Below, one piece after another: positions 1 through 10,300 of a DNA stretch of 64,000 nucleotides. Position 1 is the stretch's first letter. Each line of letters starts with the position of its first letter. Source of the DNA: Viola odorata (Eukaryota > Streptophyta > Magnoliopsida > Malpighiales > Violaceae); the NCBI GenBank assembly GCA_963691705.1, contig OY829541.1, positions 12,642,564 through 12,706,563 of the forward strand, given 5' to 3'. A program made the translations under genes and the position numbers. The notes under the pieces were generated by a model that did no database searches, was not told where the DNA came from, and saw nothing but the letters and a program-made list of their open reading frames with translations.

Positions 1-2
1 TC

Positions 3-1703
3 CCCTCTGACACCGAGGAGGAAGAGGCGGCCCAAACCAGTTCTAGCCTCCAAGAGGCTAGGCGGGTTGAGAAGGAAAACGAAGAGCAGTTCCCATGGGA
101 CTCCGACGGCCAGCGAGAGGCTGAGGAAGAAGATGGCGAAGAGGAAGAAGGGGAGGTCGAGCTGAAGGAGCGGCCTATTGAGCACGACGCTCAGGACCCC
201 GAGCATACTGCTCAAGGTCCTGAAGATGTTCAAGAGGGCCAAAGCGTAGGAGCCGTGAGCGAAGGAGCAGGGGAGATCGACCCACCCAAACCTCCCAGTC
301 CACCCCCGAAGAAGAAGAGCAAGACCCCTGCCAAAGTGGCCTCTAAAACGCCGGCTAGAGCGGCGAAGAGTGCCTCCAAAGCCCCAGCCGGCAAGGCCCC
401 GCCGTCCAAAACCCCGACCAGCAAGAAACGGAAGCTCCCCGCCACACCCAAGGGCAAGGGCATAGCTGCAGACACCCCCCGGAAATCCCAGCGGACTGAA
501 TAGGATGATGACTTTCTCGAGGACCACTCGCCTACTTCGGGATCTAAACCGAGTTACCTGGTAACGACTGACCTTGATTCCTTTAATGAACTATTCATTT
601 TCAATGATAAGTCATCTCTAGATAAGGTCACCTTAATGAATTTCGAGGGGGTAGCTCCGTGTCCTAAGCTAGATATGGAATTATATGACAAGATGGCCGT
701 TGGGTCCCGAATTCGGGAGTTGGTTAGTGGCATAGGTTGGGAAAGCTTGTTTTATATGGATCAGCCTACTTATCTGGAGCTCAGCCTTGAGTTCTTCGCA
801 AGTTTTTGGTACAAGGTCGATCTGTTCAAACCAAGGGGTGGGGTAGGTCCCGATCTGTCTGCCAGGAACTGCATCAATTTCAGGCTCGCTAGCAAATGGC
901 ACCCGATGTCCCTCAACGACTTCAATGTATTCCTCGGCTTTGTCAGTCGTGAGGGCACTCAAGGGGCTGAATATCTGAACACCTTGACCATTGTCCCGGC
1001 CGAATTCAACAACCACAAAGCCCTTCGGGAGCTCGCTGGAAATCCCGATGTCAAGTTCGACTCCCGCCAAACCAAGGCTCATATCATTCAAGACCCTGCC
1101 CTCTGAATTCTGCAACGCTTCCTATCCATCGCCCTCGCGGGTAAGTTCGGGACCTCAGGCCAACTTGCTCAATCGGAGCTCTTTTTCCTATGGGTCATGT
1201 ATCACAAAAAACGAGTCAACCTTCGCTACTGGATCGCCACCTCTGCTCACAATGTTGCCAATGCTCCCCTGGGTCGCTCTCCGGTTCTTGGGTCTCTTAT
1301 CACCAGCCTGGCCTCGCAGTTATACACCTCCACACTCCGAGAACTTAACTTGTATTGACACCCGAATTCCTTCAAGCTCCTTGGTCTCAGGACCTTGGAC
1401 ACGATGGGATTCCTTTGTGTTATTAACGGTGTCTTGAGCTTTCATACAGATAACAAAGGAAGGATTGAAGGCAAGTTCGAGTACCCGGACTTATCAAAGC
1501 CCCGAGCCCAGTCTGCTGCCCCCGAGCCTCCTTCTGCTAAGACGAACGCTTCAACTGCCCCCGAAGAGAATGCTCCAGGTCCCGAACAGATACCGAGCAA
1601 CAACGCTATCATTCGCTTACTCACTGACATCCTGGAAACCAATCGGGACATCCTCAAAGAAATTCACGAGCAAATCGCCACATTCGTCCCACCTCACCCC
1701 TGA
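3..1703 (+). pseudogene. Athila extra ORF (ATHILA ORF-1-like), 5' end outside window
   Basis: One reading frame runs from base 3 to the stop at 1701-1703, broken by three in-frame stops: 501-503, 1104-1106 and one near 1356. The N-terminal part is low complexity: acidic runs of Glu and then Lys/Pro/Ala-rich repeats with nuclear-signal-like KKRK. The middle (about 636-1106) has the WESLFYMDQPTY, FFASFWYK and MSLNDFNVFLGF blocks that resemble the ATHILA ORF-1 family (PF03078), found in Athila elements downstream of pol. The C-terminal part contains a short helix (AIIRLLTDILETNRDILKEI). Function is unknown. The stops are identical in the right-hand copy, so they predate the duplication. Confidence 0.8.
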
Positions 1704-3401
1704 TCCCGAACATTTTCAAACCCCTTTGCCCCTGCGTGGGCTGATTCTCTATGTTGAACAATTTACATTTATGCTTTCCGTTTGAACTGCTATCTCTTTT
1801 GTCTCCTTCCCGCATTGAGGACAATGCGCTGCCTAAGTGTGGGGAGGAGTTTAAACTGCTAGTATTTATTATGCATGTTATATTTATATTCTAGTTTATT
1901 TTTCCTAAGTTTATGCATGAATTAATTTCTAGCTTTTAATTAATTTCTAGTTTTTATTTTTTGCTGCCTAGTTTTTGAAAACACCCCAATAACGGACACA
2001 CACCTGACTTATGCACATAGAATAAAAATGCTGTCTTAGTCAAGGTCCCGAATGTGATATTCTTTGCCTGTTATGCCTTATATCTGCTTCAAGACCTAGA
2101 CACCAGTAGTCACGAATCAGCACCTTGTGAGCATTTGAGACTTCATGCCTATATTTATTGCTTGAGTGAAATGCATGACTAAGGTACTGACTGGGTTTGC
2201 ATGATATCCATGAGTATAGACACATTTAGACATAGGAAAGCAGCAAAAAGATTAAGTCCTCGCATCGAATTGTTCTCTCTCTTTTTCTTTTTGTTCTATT
2301 TCTTTCATCTTAACCCCGAATCCCTTCTTGACCTCTCCAATTCTAACCATTTGAATTTTTCTTGATCTTCCTCTTGGCAGGTGAGCGATGTTGTTGGGAG
2401 CACTATCGAGGGCTAGACTAGACAAATGAAGCAGCAAAGGCAAAGTGTGGGGATCCTGCAAAAATTCAAGACCCTGAATGATGGCGCAAATTCGAGACCC
2501 CAAAGCTGAATTCAAGGGCAGACCAGAATGAAAAATCACTTCCCACCTACAGCCAAACACAAGTGTGGGGAGGAGAAATCAGAATATCAAGCCCCCGAGG
2601 AACAAGGTCTCGATCCTCAATTCAGATCTCTCTTCCTCTCTCTTTCTTCCCTTAAAAAAAAGGAAAAAAGAGAACAGAAATATAAATAAAAGAGAGAGAA
2701 AAGAGCAAGACCAAGCCTTGAAAGCCAAAAAGAGGAAAATCAGCAGCCAGCATCCATTCAAGGTCCCGAGCCTAGGTCCCGAATAAAGAAGGCAAGGATT
2801 CCCCTCGAAGAAGAAAAGCCTAGTCTAGCTTTCGCCCTCAGCAACATTGTCTCACCATCTCGATTCCTTCTGCCAAGGGAGCGTTCCAGGTTTGAGATGG
2901 TTTTAACCACCTCCTCATTTCACTTCCCTACTATCCCTCTTCTCCACTTTTTCTTCTCATTATGCTTCTTCCATTTCCCCTTGTCATTTATTTTCTTTGC
3001 TTCCCCTTCTTGCCCCCGATGCGAAGTCTTTTGATTGCTAGATTGCCTATGCATGTGTCTAATATACTCGGATTGACTTGCAAACTTGGTTTCGTGCTAC
3101 TTTTTTTGCATACTTGAGTGTTTAAACACCTACCCCTGTTCACGAGCGTGAGTACAAACACCGATCCATGTGAGGACCGCTGGTTGATAGGCTGATACGG
3201 AAAAGTCTCTTCTCAAGGGTCGTTACCCTTCTGATTTGATGCAGGTGTATCTAGGCGGGGTCTATTTTTATTCGGGGTCCCGAATCTTAACAAGCATACT
3301 TATTCTCTGTGTTATGGTCTGGTGTGTCTGTTCTGTTTTGGGGACTGTTTTAAAATTTTGTGAATGCTCGAGGGCGAGCATTGGGCAGTGTGGGGATTAT
3401 T
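1704..3401 (+). other. Athila 3' untranslated region (left copy)
   Basis: There is no credible coding sequence in this 1.7 kb. It has pyrimidine-rich and purine-rich stretches, several copies of the short motif GGTCCCGA, and three polypurine-tract-like AAGTGTGGGGA blocks (1835-1849, 2442-2453, 2561-2575) before the real tract next to the LTR. The small ORFs here are low-complexity and look accidental. Confidence 0.75.
3387..3401 (+). promoter_or_regulatory. Polypurine tract of Athila element
   Basis: The purine-rich AGTGTGGGGATTATT lies directly before the TG that opens the LTR at 3402. This is the expected site for priming plus-strand DNA synthesis. The same block is at 58633-58647. Confidence 0.75.
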
Positions 3402-5095
3402 TGATAGCATATTTTTATGCACGATTTTCTTCCCATTTTCTCACCCATTTAAGGCATGATTCTGCTAATTTACCCTTGTTTTCATTACTTTTGCAGATTT
3501 AGGCCTAAAATGGGAGTTTATGCGAAAAGAAGCATTTTTGGGGCATTTTGTGCAGTTTTGAGCTTCAAGACCCAGAGTCGAGGTCCCGAGTCCAAAGCAG
3601 CATTCAAGGTCCCGAATTGGATTCCCCATTCGGGACCCCGACGGGCGAAGAATGACATTTCCACGTGTCATCTCGCTAGAGCTTCCATGTGCCTCCTCTG
3701 ACACTGTTCCTGCAGTCTGCACTGACCACCAAATACCTACCGCTCTGACCAAGTCAGCCCTTGAGCCCAGTCCAGACCTGCCAAAGCTGGGAAAATCAGA
3801 CAGCTTTATGCTTTTCCAGCTTTGTGCTTTAAGGAGCATGGATCCACTTCTTTAGGCTTTCAATTAATGCATTTTGTCCCTAGTTTTAGGCTGAAGATAT
3901 TTTGTGCTTAGGGCTCTACTATATAAAGGGCATCTAAGATTAGTTTAGATCTTTTTTTATCTATCTCTTACCATCTATTACTATTTAGTCACTTAATATA
4001 AATTTCCTTAGACTTCTCTCTAGTTTCTCTCTCTAGTTCTTGTTAGCTCATCTTCAACCTTGCCGCCGGGCTTTAAACGGATTTTTAGTAACAAAGTTTT
4101 CTTCCTTTAATCTATTTATTTACTTATTATGCTTTCTTCAATTATTATTTGTTTAATTTCGAGTATGAGTAGCTAAATCTTTAATTCTTAGCAAGGGTGA
4201 TTCGAGGGTTGCAAGGGCAGATTCGAGGCCTAAATACGCTTAATGCATTCTTGATGCCATATTCAATTATTCATCATTTTAATTACATCCTTGCATGATT
4301 TAAATTGAGGTCTGATCAGCTGATAATTATCTTGTGTAAATGCTGCCATTTATGTGATGAATACGGAAGGAAAATTGCATAAAATAAGTAGGCATCTGTT
4401 TAGTCTTGACTGCGCTGAAGTGGTCTCGAATAGATAGGGTGGGTAGTTGATTAGAGCAAGGTCACGAGCCTGACAAACTGAGGGACTCTTAGCTCTAGAT
4501 CTATCTTTTCTTAGCTTCATGGGCAGTTTGAGTATGGCCCTCCCGCATTCATGCCTGGAGGGATGGCAAACTGTCAAGACTACCTCATATGTGGAAACGG
4601 GGGGTAGTTTCTCTTAAGAGAAAAGTAGGAGATATCCGAGAAATCTGGTCCCCATGTCATTTCTATGATGTCTTGAATAGAATACCCTTGAGCCGACGAC
4701 AATCTGGTCCCGAACGCAACCCAATAATACCTTTGCTGAGAATCTCCCTATAATCGATTATCTGTGTTCATTTCTCCTCTGTTTATTTATTTTTGGATTT
4801 ATTTGCTAATTGCTTTATTTTACCATTCGGGACTTCGAACATGACATTCGAGACCCCGAATACTACTTTCCTAGATAGAAATTGTTAGCTCCCAGAATCT
4901 TCCTTGGCTGACTTGTTCAGCCAAGCAAAACCCCCTCCTGATTGTTACTTTTTGTGCATTTCACCCCTGAATACATTCAAGGCCTTAGATCAGTCTCTCA
5001 CAATCCCTGTGTTCGACCCTGACTACCACTGTACACATAATCTTTTGTGCACACACGTTTTTGGGCATTATAAATCTTCATTTGACTGACGATCA
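3402..5095 (+). repeat. Athila 3' LTR (left copy), 1694 bp
   Basis: The LTR starts TGATAGCA and ends GACGATCA, with TG...CA ends. It is nearly identical to 58648-60341 and about 2.8% different from 48989-50682, all 1694 bp. It holds a TATA box at 3920-3927 and several GGTCCCGA motifs. Confidence 0.95.
3920..3927 (+). promoter_or_regulatory. TATA box in Athila LTR
   Basis: TATATAAA within CTACTATATAAAGGGC, about 518 bp into the LTR, is the probable RNA polymerase II core promoter. The same box is at 49507-49514 and 59166-59173. Confidence 0.7.
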
Positions 5096-5100
5096 AGAAC
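5096..5100. repeat. Target-site duplication AGAAC (left copy)
   Basis: The five bases AGAAC follow the LTR directly. They match the AGAAC before the 5' LTR at 48984-48988 and the one after the 3' LTR at 60342-60346, so this flank is the same insertion site, duplicated. Confidence 0.9.
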
Positions 5101-5157
5101 CTAGGGAGTAAAGAAATAAGATTTCCGTCTTTTGCAGTAGTGTACAGTCCGAGTGCT

Positions 5158-5678
5158 TACGTGGATTGGGAGCGAGATGTACAATCTATTTTTCGCTGCC
5201 ATAATTATTTGGAAAGGAAGAAAGTAAAGTTAGCATCAACTGTATTTGGTGGGTATGCGGTTAACTGGTAGGATCAAATCAATCTCAAGCGAACGTCCAT
5301 AGGAGCCCTTCTAATTCAGAATTGGGAAGAAATGAAGAGCATCATGAGGCATCATTTTGTTCCCACTCACTTCAGCTGTGAGATTCTCCAAAGGTTGCAG
5401 ACCTTTACACAAGGAAATAAGAGCATTGAAGAGTACTTTAATGAGATAGAGATTGCTTTGGAGAGAGCACAAGTCAAGGAGGCCGGAAGAGTAACAATGG
5501 CAAGATTCTTCAATGGCCTCAACTGAGAGATAACGGATCCACTAAATTTCATTGAATTCTACTATTAGAAGATATGTTACAAAAGGCGATCAACATAGAC
5601 AAGCGAAGGAAGAAGAGGTCTCTTTATCCTAGTATCATGCCTACTAAGTCAAAGGTAAAAGATGAGGAGCAAAAGTGA
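5158..5678 (+). pseudogene. gag: Degenerate Ty3/gypsy gag fragment (non-Tat, non-Athila)
   Basis: From 5158 the frame reads a retrotransposon gag domain of the chromovirus-like type: YVDWERDVQSIF, then a Trp-containing block with a stop near 5269, then MRHHFVPTHF, LTQG-like TFTQGNKSIEEYFNEIE and RVTMARFFNGL. It stops at 5524-5526 and continues in another frame (EDMLQKAINIDKR) to about 5678. At least two stops and one frameshift make it dead. I see no protease or RT after it, and no LTR of its own. It is the oldest layer here, since both the Athila insertion and the T1 LTR border it. The identical copy is at 60404-60924. Confidence 0.7.
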
Positions 5679-6716
5679 CTTATGAAAGCTTATACCGAGT
5701 CTGAAATCACAAGGGATATTGAGAGAAAAAGTGGAGAGGTGAGTGCTAAAAAGAAAGAGAGTAAGAAAAACAGCCCCCATGAAAAGAGTGAGCATGGGAA
5801 AAGAGATGAAATAAAAAATAGCACCCATGAAAATAACAAGCATGGGATAAGAGATGAGAGTCAAAACAACCCGCATGAAAATAGAGAGCATGCGTTAGTT
5901 TGCATGAATATGAAAGGAGAGGATAATTGTGCCATAGGGAAAGTAAGGAAAGCACCTTGTGTGCAACAAATCTATTTTGGCCAAGCCACCAACAACCAAA
6001 ATTTTGGCCATTGCGCTTTGAGTTCACTAACCCTAACCAATTTTCTTTGCTTTCTAGTGTTGTTTTACCTCATGTTCAGAGAAAGAAGAGAGTATTGGCA
6101 AAAGTGGAGCCTCTTACCTTACTGCCAAGCGGAGGGAAAGAGCCTTGCGCAACCATGGTGCCTAGTTCGGCAAACCCTAACCGAAAGGGTATAGTATGGT
6201 CCTCTTTCCTAAGGAGCGATTTGTGTGAGTATATGAGCATCATTAATTCTTATGCTTCTGATTATAAAATTAATTTAATTGATGATGTTTATATGCAAGA
6301 ACCGAAGATTAACTCATATACCTTTGAAATTTACTCAAGAAAGCGAAAACAGTTTGGTATGTTGGCTAGACCGAGAGACATGGACTGTGTTGTCTCTAAC
6401 ACAAATTTAATTGGATTCTCACATGCTTTTACATTAGATAACTATGTTGTTAAGTGTGAATTCCATGAAAATTTTATGTTTAAGTCGATAGGACTTAGAG
6501 GATCTCTTTTCAAACGCAATCGCTTATATCGGTCGCATGATCTTTTGCAAATTTTTGATGAACATGATATGTTTGAGGATTGTGTGATGAACTACTGTTT
6601 TATTATTAACTTAACTCTTAAGGATGTTATTATTTCATATATTGTTCCTTGGAGTCTTGTTAGTAATCAAAAGAAGAAGTCCTTTAGTGACTTAGGTCAA
6701 GAATCGTGGCGGACAT
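5679..6716 (+). other. AT-rich decayed gypsy remnant between gag fragment and Tat LTR
   Basis: The start encodes Lys/Glu/Asn/His-rich sequence like the charged linker after gag in related elements, including a 48-bp tandem repeat at 5769-5900. The rest is AT-rich, with an open frame that runs on into the T1 LTR and has no recognisable domain. I read it as a worn gag-to-pol spacer, with low certainty. Confidence 0.4.
5769..5900 (+). repeat. 48-bp tandem repeat, about 2.75 units
   Basis: The units start at 5769, 5817 and 5865. Each contains CATGAAAA and CATGGG or CATGCG, and encodes a variant of a 16-residue unit beginning N(S/N)(P/T)HE. Confidence 0.7.
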
Positions 6717-6937
6717 TGATAACAATACGCTTGACGACAAGGGTATTTTCGTCTCATACCCCGCGTGGAGAGAAAATGGTTGTTGTTCCTACCGTCACGA
6801 CAGCATCGAAGCTACCGTCTCTCCCTAGGAGATTGACATCGGGATGGTCGACGTCAACGGGGGGGTACCGCACGACCCTTTGTGATGACCAAAGGCGCTA
6901 TCCCATCCTAGTGTAAAATGAACGTCTGGAGAAGAAC

Positions 6938-6968
6938 GTAGCCGTTACCTTGCCTAGGTAACGGCTAC
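6938..6968. repeat. Inverted repeat in U3 of T1 LTR
   Basis: GTAGCCGTTACC and GGTAACGGCTAC are perfectly complementary 12-bp arms around a 7-base loop. T4 has a differing but still paired form at 37952-37980. Confidence 0.85.
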
Positions 6969-7077
6969 CCCCACACCTAACGCCATAATGGCATATCACA
7001 CCATGGGAGAACTATAACCCCTGACGGGAGCGATAGCCCCTAGTAATCCAAACTACGCAGAAATGCTCATTTTCGCC

Positions 7078-7085
7078 TATAAATA
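7078..7085 (+). promoter_or_regulatory. TATA box of T1 LTR
   Basis: TATAAATA in the context GCCTATAAATACCT is shared with the T4 LTR at 38101-38108. Confidence 0.75.
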
Positions 7086-7178
7086 CCTCCACCACGAAGG
7101 AGGAAGGTAAGCAGAATTTGCTGGCCCAAACTCTGCCATTCTCACCACTTATACTAACTTAAGCATTAGAGTGTTTAC

Positions 7179-7197
7179 GCCGGAGACCCCCTCCGGC
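7179..7197 (+). promoter_or_regulatory. Conserved leader hairpin in T1 LTR
   Basis: GCCGGAG and CTCCGGC pair around ACCCC, about 95 bases after the TATA box, so the hairpin should lie in the transcribed leader. T4 keeps it at 38204-38220. Confidence 0.6.
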
Positions 7198-7287
7198 ATC
7201 TTGCAGGTACATTGGACCGCCGCGGACAATGAATCTAAGGAGCCCTTTCACCTTCTACCCTTCGGCAACAGACAAATTCTTATCAAA

Positions 7288-7306
7288 TTGGTGCTTTCAT
7301 TGAGAG
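7288..7306 (+). promoter_or_regulatory. Putative primer-binding site of T1
   Basis: TTGGTGCTTTCATTGAGAG begins two bases after the LTR and is identical in T4 (38314-38332). Its position is right for a primer-binding site. I cannot match it to a specific plant tRNA; it is not the Athila tRNA-Asp type. Confidence 0.6.
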
Positions 7307-7371
7307 TTTTGGTTCTATTAAGTGAGCATCCTTAATAACCAAGCACCATTTTTCCCGAAGTTCGAAGGATT

Positions 7372-10300
7372 ATGGCTTCAGAATCAGATCCCGTGCTGTC
7401 CCAATCCTCCAGCATCCCGTACACCACTCGCCGATGACTTTTTCCTTTCGCTACTTCTGATACTTCTATTGCAATGCAAGAGATCACCATAGGGGGATCA
7501 GATCCTCCCTTTAGACAAGTGACAGAAACATCCGCATCCCAGATTTATTCCCCTCTTTCCCAGATAGCGGGACCCAGCTATTCTACCCCTCAAGCGAGGG
7601 GATCCGTGATAGGTGATGCAGACAACCATCTCGTGAACTCAATAGTGGCCCTCCAAGCCCAATTAGATCAATTGATAGAATTAGTTGCTGGGTTTGCGCC
7701 TCATGTCTCACGACTCGGTGTGTCCTCCCAGATAGTTTTCACTCTGTCTATTGTCAATGAGCGACCGTTGTCGCCGCGGTAATCCAGAGGGTTTCCATTT
7801 TCCTTACCCTTATCATCGCCCCCCATGAATATCCCGCAACTTGCACATGGACATGTCGAACCTTCTGGGAAATATAGGAGAGAAATCCCTATCCCTGAAG
7901 AAGGCCGCCGGCATGATGAATATCGAGAACATTGGGATGACAGGCGAGATGAGATGTTCAGAGAACCATCTCCTAGATACAGTAAAAGATCAAGCAGCAG
8001 GAGGCGTCGGACTCGAACGCCAAGAAGCCGCAGCCGATCTCCCAGGCAGCATCGCGAATATGACCCTCATAACCCAAGATACAATGTCAAAAAACCTCCT
8101 CCGTATCTACCTCACGGAGTCCCTGACGGTAACGCTGGTCACCTGTTCAATTACCGCGTGAGACATCACAGGGTCCATCAACATGTAAAACTCCCTACAG
8201 AATCATATGATGGCACGAAAGACCCTATTTCTCACCTTAATAAGGTGAAAGATTTTGTGTAGTTCCAAACCCGTAGTGATGCCGCGTTATGCCAAATTTT
8301 CGTCATGACACTGTCAGGAGTGGCACGTCTCTGGTTCGAGGGACTCCCAGCCGGATCTATTGATAACTTTACCCAGCTTGAAGATAAGTTCAGGAGTCGG
8401 TATAGCACTGCAATCCCCATCAGGAAGTCAGCGGCTACGCTATTTGATATTCATCGAAAACCGCAGGAATCGTTGAATGAATTTTTAGGTCGATTTGATC
8501 TCGAAATGTCCTTGACGCCAGGGGTCACTATCGATTTTGCAGTGGCAGCCCTAAAGCGTAACTTCCGTTACGAAAAATTGAGAGATACATTAATGGTGGA
8601 CCCACCATTGACCCTGGATGCACTAAGACTGAAAGCGCATAATTATGCGAGGATGGAAGAAGAGGAAAATAAAGAGCGGATGTGGAACATGCCGTCAGAC
8701 CCGTACCCGGCCTCTAACGCCCCACCTAGCAACGCTCCTGATACGCGACCAAGCGATGATTATGGCCAGTGGAAAGAGCACACTGCCAAGGCCTCTAATC
8801 GGCAGAGAGGTAACTTTTCAAAAGGGAGACCTAGAGGTTCCCCTACCCGAAAACAAGCGTATCCACCAAAAGGCCGGATATACGACCCTGACCTTCCTTC
8901 CCTCATACTCCCAAGAGCAGAAATCCTAGCGATAGTCCAGCAACGAAATCTACCCATCCGTTACCCAGCTCCTGTGAAACCAGGAGTAATTATGGGAGGA
9001 AGAGAGAACTCATTCTATAAATTCCACAAAGTTAAAGGACATTCGACGGATGTATGTAGAGAACTAAAACTAGCCATAGAACGCCTAGTTGAAGAAGGCT
9101 ATCTCGGAGAGTTTGCCACCAAGGCAAGAGAAGGGGCCAGGAACAATCCGGCTAAAGGGATAACTGACCATAAGCAAACGTCCTCTCACGCCACGGGAGC
9201 TAACGCGATCCCCCTCGGGCAAAATAGGGAGACACTCATTGTTCACAGCGACCAGGTACCTATGATTAATATCATCGCGGGCGAGACACCCTACTTTGAT
9301 GAAACTATACAACAAACGCCTGGTCCCGGGGAGAAGCGCAAATGAGAAAGCACACAAGTGAAAATCGAGGTAATAAGCGCTTTAGACAGGATGGTATTGT
9401 CCTTCTCAGAAGAAGACGAGAAAGGCATTGTTTTACCGCATAACGATGCGTTGGTAGTAACACTCGTTATCGGCAGTCACGGAGTAAGAAGAACTGTTAT
9501 CGATAATGGGAGAGCGGTAAATCTGTTTTCGCTAGAAGCATACAACCTGACGAAGCGCCCTGACGGTGAGCTAACACCTTGTAAAAGGCCAATTATTGGG
9601 GTTGATGGGGTCCCGATCTTGGCAACAGGGATCACGTCACTGCCAGTGTATTTTCGAGAAGACACATCCAAACGCTCAGAAGAATTATTATTCCTGGTCG
9701 TAGACTTGACTCTGCCCTATAATGCCATACTGGGGTGGTCGTTCCTCAATCCCTTCGGGGCAGCAATATCGCAAAAACACCTACGGATGAAATACCCCTC
9801 ATGGGACGGCGTGGTTTCAATCAAAGGAGACCAGAAGCTAGCTGCCGAATGCTACTTGCTCATGACTCAAAGGAGTTGTGATTGTTACGTATGCGTAGCG
9901 GACGATCCCTTTGATGATAAGGAATAAAAGCGCACCCAGCCACTGGATAAGATGATGTCAATACCTATCGGTGAGGATAGTGAAGCGAATCTCTTGATCA
10001 GCGAAAAGCTAAGCCCTGAAGAGAATGTGCAGATAGCTGGACTGCTAAGAAAATGCAAAGGAGAGTTCGCTTGGAAACCAGCGGACATGCTTGGAATTTC
10101 GCGAGAGGTTGCGGAACATCGGCTGAACGTTAAACTTAACGCCAAGCCTGTTCAACAAAGGCGGCGAGTTTTCTCACCGGAAAAGATAGCAGCTATCGAG
10201 AAAGAACTATTAAAGCTCACGGATGCGGGGTTCATCCGAGAAGTCCAATACCCAACCTGGCTGGCTAACCCTGTGTTAGTCCCTAAGCCTAATGGAGATT

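Larger units (their letters stand above)
1..5095 (+). mobile_element. Athila-lineage LTR retrotransposon, 3' part (left copy)
   Basis: This is the 3' end of an Athila (Ty3/gypsy) element: the end of the extra ORF, a 1.7-kb untranslated region, a polypurine tract and a 1694-bp 3' LTR. It matches 55247-60341, the 3' part of the complete-ended element in this window, including the AGAAC target duplication after the LTR. The window starts inside the extra ORF, so gag and pol would lie to the left, outside the window. It is a duplicate of the same insertion event, because an independent insertion would not share the target site. Confidence 0.93.
6717..7285 (+). repeat. Tat 5' LTR of T1, 569 bp
   Basis: It starts TGATAACAATAC and ends TTCTTATCA. 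It is clearly related to the T4 LTR (37752-38311) and nearly identical to 61963-62528. It has a 12-bp-arm inverted repeat at 6938-6968, a TATA box at 7078-7085 and a GC-rich hairpin at 7179-7197. Confidence 0.88.
1..8757. repeat. Left copy of a ~55.24-kb-period direct duplication
   Basis: These bases recur at 55247-64000 in direct orientation. The offset is 55246 up to about 6918 and 55243 after a 3-bp gap. By eye I find about 12 substitutions plus the gap, at left positions 52, 356, 614, 4015, 4524, 4982, 5406, 6476, 6759, 6878, 7819 and 8455; ten are transitions. The copy spans several unrelated units: the Athila 3' end, its target duplication, the gag remnant and the start of Tat T1. It is therefore a segmental duplication and not a shared transposon family. 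A tandem duplication or an assembly join of two haplotypes would both give this picture. Confidence 0.97.

Noticed and set aside
681..1115. 144-codon minus-strand ORF (copy at 55927-56361)
   Set aside because: It is a shadow of the ATHILA ORF-1-like frame on the plus strand, with no recognisable motif.
2565..2786. Lys-rich small ORF in the Athila untranslated region
   Set aside because: It is low-complexity purine-rich sequence; its opposite strand gives an equally long Phe/Leu-rich ORF.
3465..3839. 124-codon minus-strand ORF in the Athila LTR
   Set aside because: It lies in U3, shows no domain, and is present only because the LTR has few stops there. The two LTR types show no sign of coding selection.
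5927..6916. 329-codon plus-strand ORF
   Set aside because: It runs from a decayed AT-rich remnant into the non-coding U3 of the Tat LTR; no domain and no plausible start. It is accidental.
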